Shown here one piece after another: positions 61,432-64,000 of a stretch of DNA of 64,000 nt (within the stretch, counting starts at the first letter, position 1; each line of letters opens with the position of its first letter). The position numbers and the translations under genes were made by a program. The stretch lies in assembly GCF_003315035.1 (NCBI RefSeq), contig NZ_QNRE01000013.1, positions 149,900-213,899 of the forward strand, in the 5' to 3' direction. The notes below the pieces were generated by a model, which worked only from the letters and a program-made list of their open reading frames with translations, ran no database searches and was not told the DNA's origin. Origin of the DNA: Nocardia puris (GTDB lineage: Bacteria; Actinomycetota; Actinomycetes; Mycobacteriales; Mycobacteriaceae).

Positions 61432-62454
61432 ATGCCCGTCACCGTCGCGCGCCCGCGCGTCCACGAACTCGATGCCGTCCGGGGTTTCGCGCTGTGCGGG
61501 ATCCTGGTGGTCAACATCTGGCAGATCACCGGGATGCGCGCCACCGACCCGACCGGCTCGGCCATGGACCCGCTCCGGCACGTGCTGTCGGTGCTGTTCG
61601 AGGGGCGGTTCTTCCCGATCTTCTCGTTCCTGTTCGGCCTGAGTTTCGCGATGTTCCTGGACGGCCCGGCGCAGCGCGCGGACCGGCCGCGCCTGGTGCT
61701 GGTGCGCAGACTGGTGGCGCTGGGGCTGATCGGCGTGATCCACCTTCGGTTCCAGCCGGGTGAGGCGCTGCTGCCATACGCGATCGTGGGGTTGGTGGTG
61801 TTGTTGCCCGCGGCCTCACTGCCACGCTGGCTGATCCTGGTCGGCGGACTGGTCGCGACCGTCGGCGTGGCGCTCACCCTCGGTGGCGGATTCGGCCTGG
61901 TCCCCGGACTGTTCCTGTTGGGCATGGCCGCCGCGCGATACGGCCTGGTGGACGATCTGCGCGACCGCACCTGGCAGATCGCGGCGGTCTTCGCCCTGGC
62001 CCTGCCCGCCGCGATCGTGATGAGCGTATGGGAGTGGCGCACACCGTATCTGGAGCTGTGGACCAGCTCGGTCGCTCCGATCGCCGGACTGCTCGGCGCG
62101 CTCACCTACATCACGGGCCTACTGCTGTTGCTGCGCACCGGATTCGGCGACCTTCTCGCGGAAATCCTTGCCCCGCTGGGCCGTATGGCGCTCACCAACT
62201 ACGTCACCGCCACGGCCCTGATCCTCCTCGCCGACCGCTACCTCCACCTGGAAGGCACCACCCGCTACCCCACCCTCCTCGTCCTCGCCGCCGGCATCAT
62301 CCTGCTCCAAGCCGTCCTCAGCCACCTGTGGCTGACCTGGCTCCGCTACGGCCCCCTCGAATGGCTCTGGCGCTGCGTCACCTGGTGGCACCTGGTCCCG
62401 ATCCGCGAACCCCGCAACCAAGGCATCGCCTCCATCGGCCTCCCCCGCCACTGA
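61432..62454 (+). CDS. DUF418 membrane protein
   Basis: 340 residues with nine to ten hydrophobic segments. It begins with RVHELDAVRGFALCGILVVN, the conserved DUF418 opening, then FEGRFFPIFSFLFGLSFAMF, and ends with WRYGPLEWLW-type residues (LRYGPLEWLWRCVTWW). DUF418 proteins resemble acyltransferase-type integral membrane proteins; the function is unknown. It is divergent from the OhrR-like MarR gene. An ATG at 61432 with no strong ribosome site begins it. Confidence 0.9.
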   Translation: MPVTVARPRVHELDAVRGFALCGILVVNIWQITGMRATDPTGSAMDPLRHVLSVLFEGRFFPIFSFLFGLSFAMFLDGPAQRADRPRLVLVRRLVALGLIGVIHLRFQPGEALLPYAIVGLVVLLPAASLPRWLILVGGLVATVGVALTLGGGFGLVPGLFLLGMAAARYGLVDDLRDRTWQIAAVFALALPAAIVMSVWEWRTPYLELWTSSVAPIAGLLGALTYITGLLLLLRTGFGDLLAEILAPLGRMALTNYVTATALILLADRYLHLEGTTRYPTLLVLAAGIILLQAVLSHLWLTWLRYGPLEWLWRCVTWWHLVPIREPRNQGIASIGLPRH

Positions 62455-62535
62455 CGCAGGCGGCTTCCTGACCACCCGAATTCGGGGATGGGCGGCGCGG
62501 CACGGGGTGTTGCGGGGTGGGGGCACGCAGACTGG

Positions 62536-64000
62536 ATGGTCATGGACCAGTTGGTGCTGATGTTCGTGCTGCTGTTCGCCGCGATCCTGGCGGAGCCGCT
62601 GTCGCGGCGGATCGGGGTGGCGTCGGCGATCCTGATGACGGTGTTCGGGTGTGTGGTGGCGCTGATCCCGTTCGCGCCGAAAATCCACATTCCGCCCGAT
62701 CTGATCCTGCCACTGGTGCTGCCGCCGCTGCTGTACGCGGCGGCGCGGCGCACGTCGTGGCGGCAGTTCGCGGAGAACTGGGGGCCGATCGCCCTGCGCG
62801 CGGTCGGGTTGGTGGTCGCGACGGCCGCCGCGGTCGCCGCGGTGTTCCATGCCTGGTATCCCGGGGTGCCGATCGCGGCGGCCATCGCGCTGGGCGCGAT
62901 CGTCGCGCCGCCCGATCCGGTGGCGGCGACCGCGCTCGCGGGCCGGCTCGGCCTGCCGCGCCGGCTGGTGGTGGTACTGGGCGGGGAGGGCCTGTTCAAC
63001 GACGTCACCGCGATCGTCATCTATACCGTCGCCGTGCAGGCGGTGGTGACGGGTGAGTTCTCCTCCGCCGAAGCCGCGGGCGAATTCGTGGTCGCGGCGG
63101 TGGTCGCTATCGCCGTGGGCCTCGCGCTCGGCTTCGCGGGCACCACGTTGACCAAGTACCTGGACGAGGCCACCTGGCAGGTCGCGCTGAGCTTGCTGCT
63201 GCCGTTCGCGGCGTACGGGATCGCCGAAGCTTGGCACGGGTCGGGAGTATTGGCCGTACTGGTCAGCGCGCTCTACCTCACCGACGCCGTCACCGAGATC
63301 GGCGACCGCGACTACCGCTTGGTCGGTGAATCCTTCTGGGAGATCATCGAAATGCTGTTGAGCGGCTTCGCGTTCGGCCTCATCGGCCTGGAACTGGCCG
63401 CGGTGCTGGAGGTCACCGGCGACGACTGGCCGCGCCTGCTCGGCGTGGCGGGCGCGGTGATCGCGGCGGTGGTGCTGTTGCGCCTGGTCTGGCTGCTGAC
63501 GACCTGGGCGATCGGGCGGCTGTGGTGGCGGGCGCGCGACCTGGACGAACCGCAGACCTGGCAGGAAACCATCGTCACCTGGTGGGCCGGCATGCGCGGC
63601 GTGGCGAGTGTGGCGCTGGCGCTGGCCATTCCGCTGCTCATCGCGGACGGGACCGACTTCCCCGGGCGCACCGAGATCCTGTTCACCGCGTTCGCCGTCG
63701 TCCTGTTCACGCTGCTGATCCAAGGCCCCACACTGCCTTTCGTCGTCCGACTCACGGGCGTGCAGGCGGACACCAAGAGGGAACGCGAACTCGAACGCCA
63801 CCTGTGGGAGCGCGTCGTCGGCGCCGAACTCTCCCGCCTGAAGGAACTCGCGGCGACCGAGGACCTCCCCGACGAGGTCTACGAACGCATGCGCGATCAA
63901 CTCCGCCGCCGCTTCGCCAAGGCCGACCCGCAAGCCGCCGACGAGGACGCCCGCGCCGCCGCGGCCCGCGACTTGGAGTTCATGAAACGGATGACCTCCC
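62536..64000 (+). CDS. Na+/H+ antiporter (CPA1 family), 3' end beyond the window
   Basis: Open from an ATG at 62536 (another in-frame at 62542) to the end of the window, 488 codons, no stop reached. About twelve membrane spans; ion-exchange motifs GAIVAPPDPVAATA and GEGLFNDVTAIVIYTVAVQA. A C-terminal cytoplasmic helix (VQADTKRERELERHLWER, then KADPQAADEDARA) follows the last span. It exchanges cytoplasmic sodium for protons and controls pH. The start lacks a clear ribosome site; 62542 is equally possible. Confidence 0.9.
   Translation, partial: MVMDQLVLMFVLLFAAILAEPLSRRIGVASAILMTVFGCVVALIPFAPKIHIPPDLILPLVLPPLLYAAARRTSWRQFAENWGPIALRAVGLVVATAAAVAAVFHAWYPGVPIAAAIALGAIVAPPDPVAATALAGRLGLPRRLVVVLGGEGLFNDVTAIVIYTVAVQAVVTGEFSSAEAAGEFVVAAVVAIAVGLALGFAGTTLTKYLDEATWQVALSLLLPFAAYGIAEAWHGSGVLAVLVSALYLTDAVTEIGDRDYRLVGESFWEIIEMLLSGFAFGLIGLELAAVLEVTGDDWPRLLGVAGAVIAAVVLLRLVWLLTTWAIGRLWWRARDLDEPQTWQETIVTWWAGMRGVASVALALAIPLLIADGTDFPGRTEILFTAFAVVLFTLLIQGPTLPFVVRLTGVQADTKRERELERHLWERVVGAELSRLKELAATEDLPDEVYERMRDQLRRRFAKADPQAADEDARAAAARDLEFMKRMTS

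Overview
The window is high-GC DNA (about 70% G+C by eye) with GTG starts, many 4-bp ATGA/GTGA gene overlaps, several apparently leaderless genes and a mycolic-acid-actinomycete gene set. That set includes a GTP-dependent PEP carboxykinase, a VirS/MymA-type AraC plus monooxygenase pair, a ChoD-type GMC oxidase, TerD proteins, cytochrome P450s, many acyl-CoA dehydrogenases and TetR/MarR regulators. This points to a Nocardia-like member of the Mycobacteriales. I see no tRNA, rRNA, CRISPR array, insertion sequence or prophage. It reads as ordinary chromosome in which small local regulators sit next to their targets.

Layout. 0-0.7 kb: tail of an unknown gene, then a ribbon-helix-helix/Doc toxin-antitoxin pair. 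0.85-3.4 kb: manganese-type ABC importer (binding protein, ATPase, permease) behind a DtxR-like box. 3.5-5.0 kb: O-methyltransferase divergent from a MarR repressor, with twin operators between them. 5.1-9.0 kb: ArsR regulator, pckG, and a SulP transporter overlapping pckG. 9.0-13.2 kb: TerD-type stress genes mixed with damaged genes (a headless membrane protein, a doubly frameshifted glycosyltransferase, and a deletion scar joining halves of a transporter and a LuxR regulator). 13.5-17.0 kb: GAF protein and a giant LuxR ATPase regulator. 17.0-29.8 kb: lipid catabolism (crotonase, AidB-like and other acyl-CoA dehydrogenases, PaaX and TetR regulators, a secreted lipase, a PucR regulator), plus a diguanylate cyclase and a Mut7-C protein. 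29.9-38.3 kb: ChoD-like oxidase, TetR, DUF72 and uncharacterised proteins.

38.6-43.8 kb: a left-pointing run of P450, 3Fe-4S ferredoxin, DUF1254 protein and acyl-CoA-dehydrogenase-like flavoprotein, with a divergent TetR and an 18-bp perfect palindrome. 44.0-49.1 kb: a leader peptide with a coupled small protein, zinc-related genes (CGNR, zinc ribbon, CDF exporter), DedA, and a MerR regulator fused to DNA sliding-clamp domains with a partner gene. 49.2-57.2 kb: AlkZ-like protein, MymA/VirS pair with 21-bp-spaced direct repeats, VIT1-type transporter and an amine oxidase behind a 30-bp inverted repeat. 57.5-64 kb: phosphoribosyltransferase, TetR/P450 pair, OhrR-like MarR/DUF5313/DUF418 group and a Na+/H+ antiporter running off the end.

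The most unusual items are the MerR-sliding-clamp fusion with its MerR-type 19-bp-spacer promoter, the 19-codon leader ORF at 44067, the shared motif before the ArsR gene and pckG, and the cluster of damaged genes at 10-13 kb. No wholly new multi-gene system is evident. Start sites were chosen by eye and family names are recognised from motifs, not from a database search.
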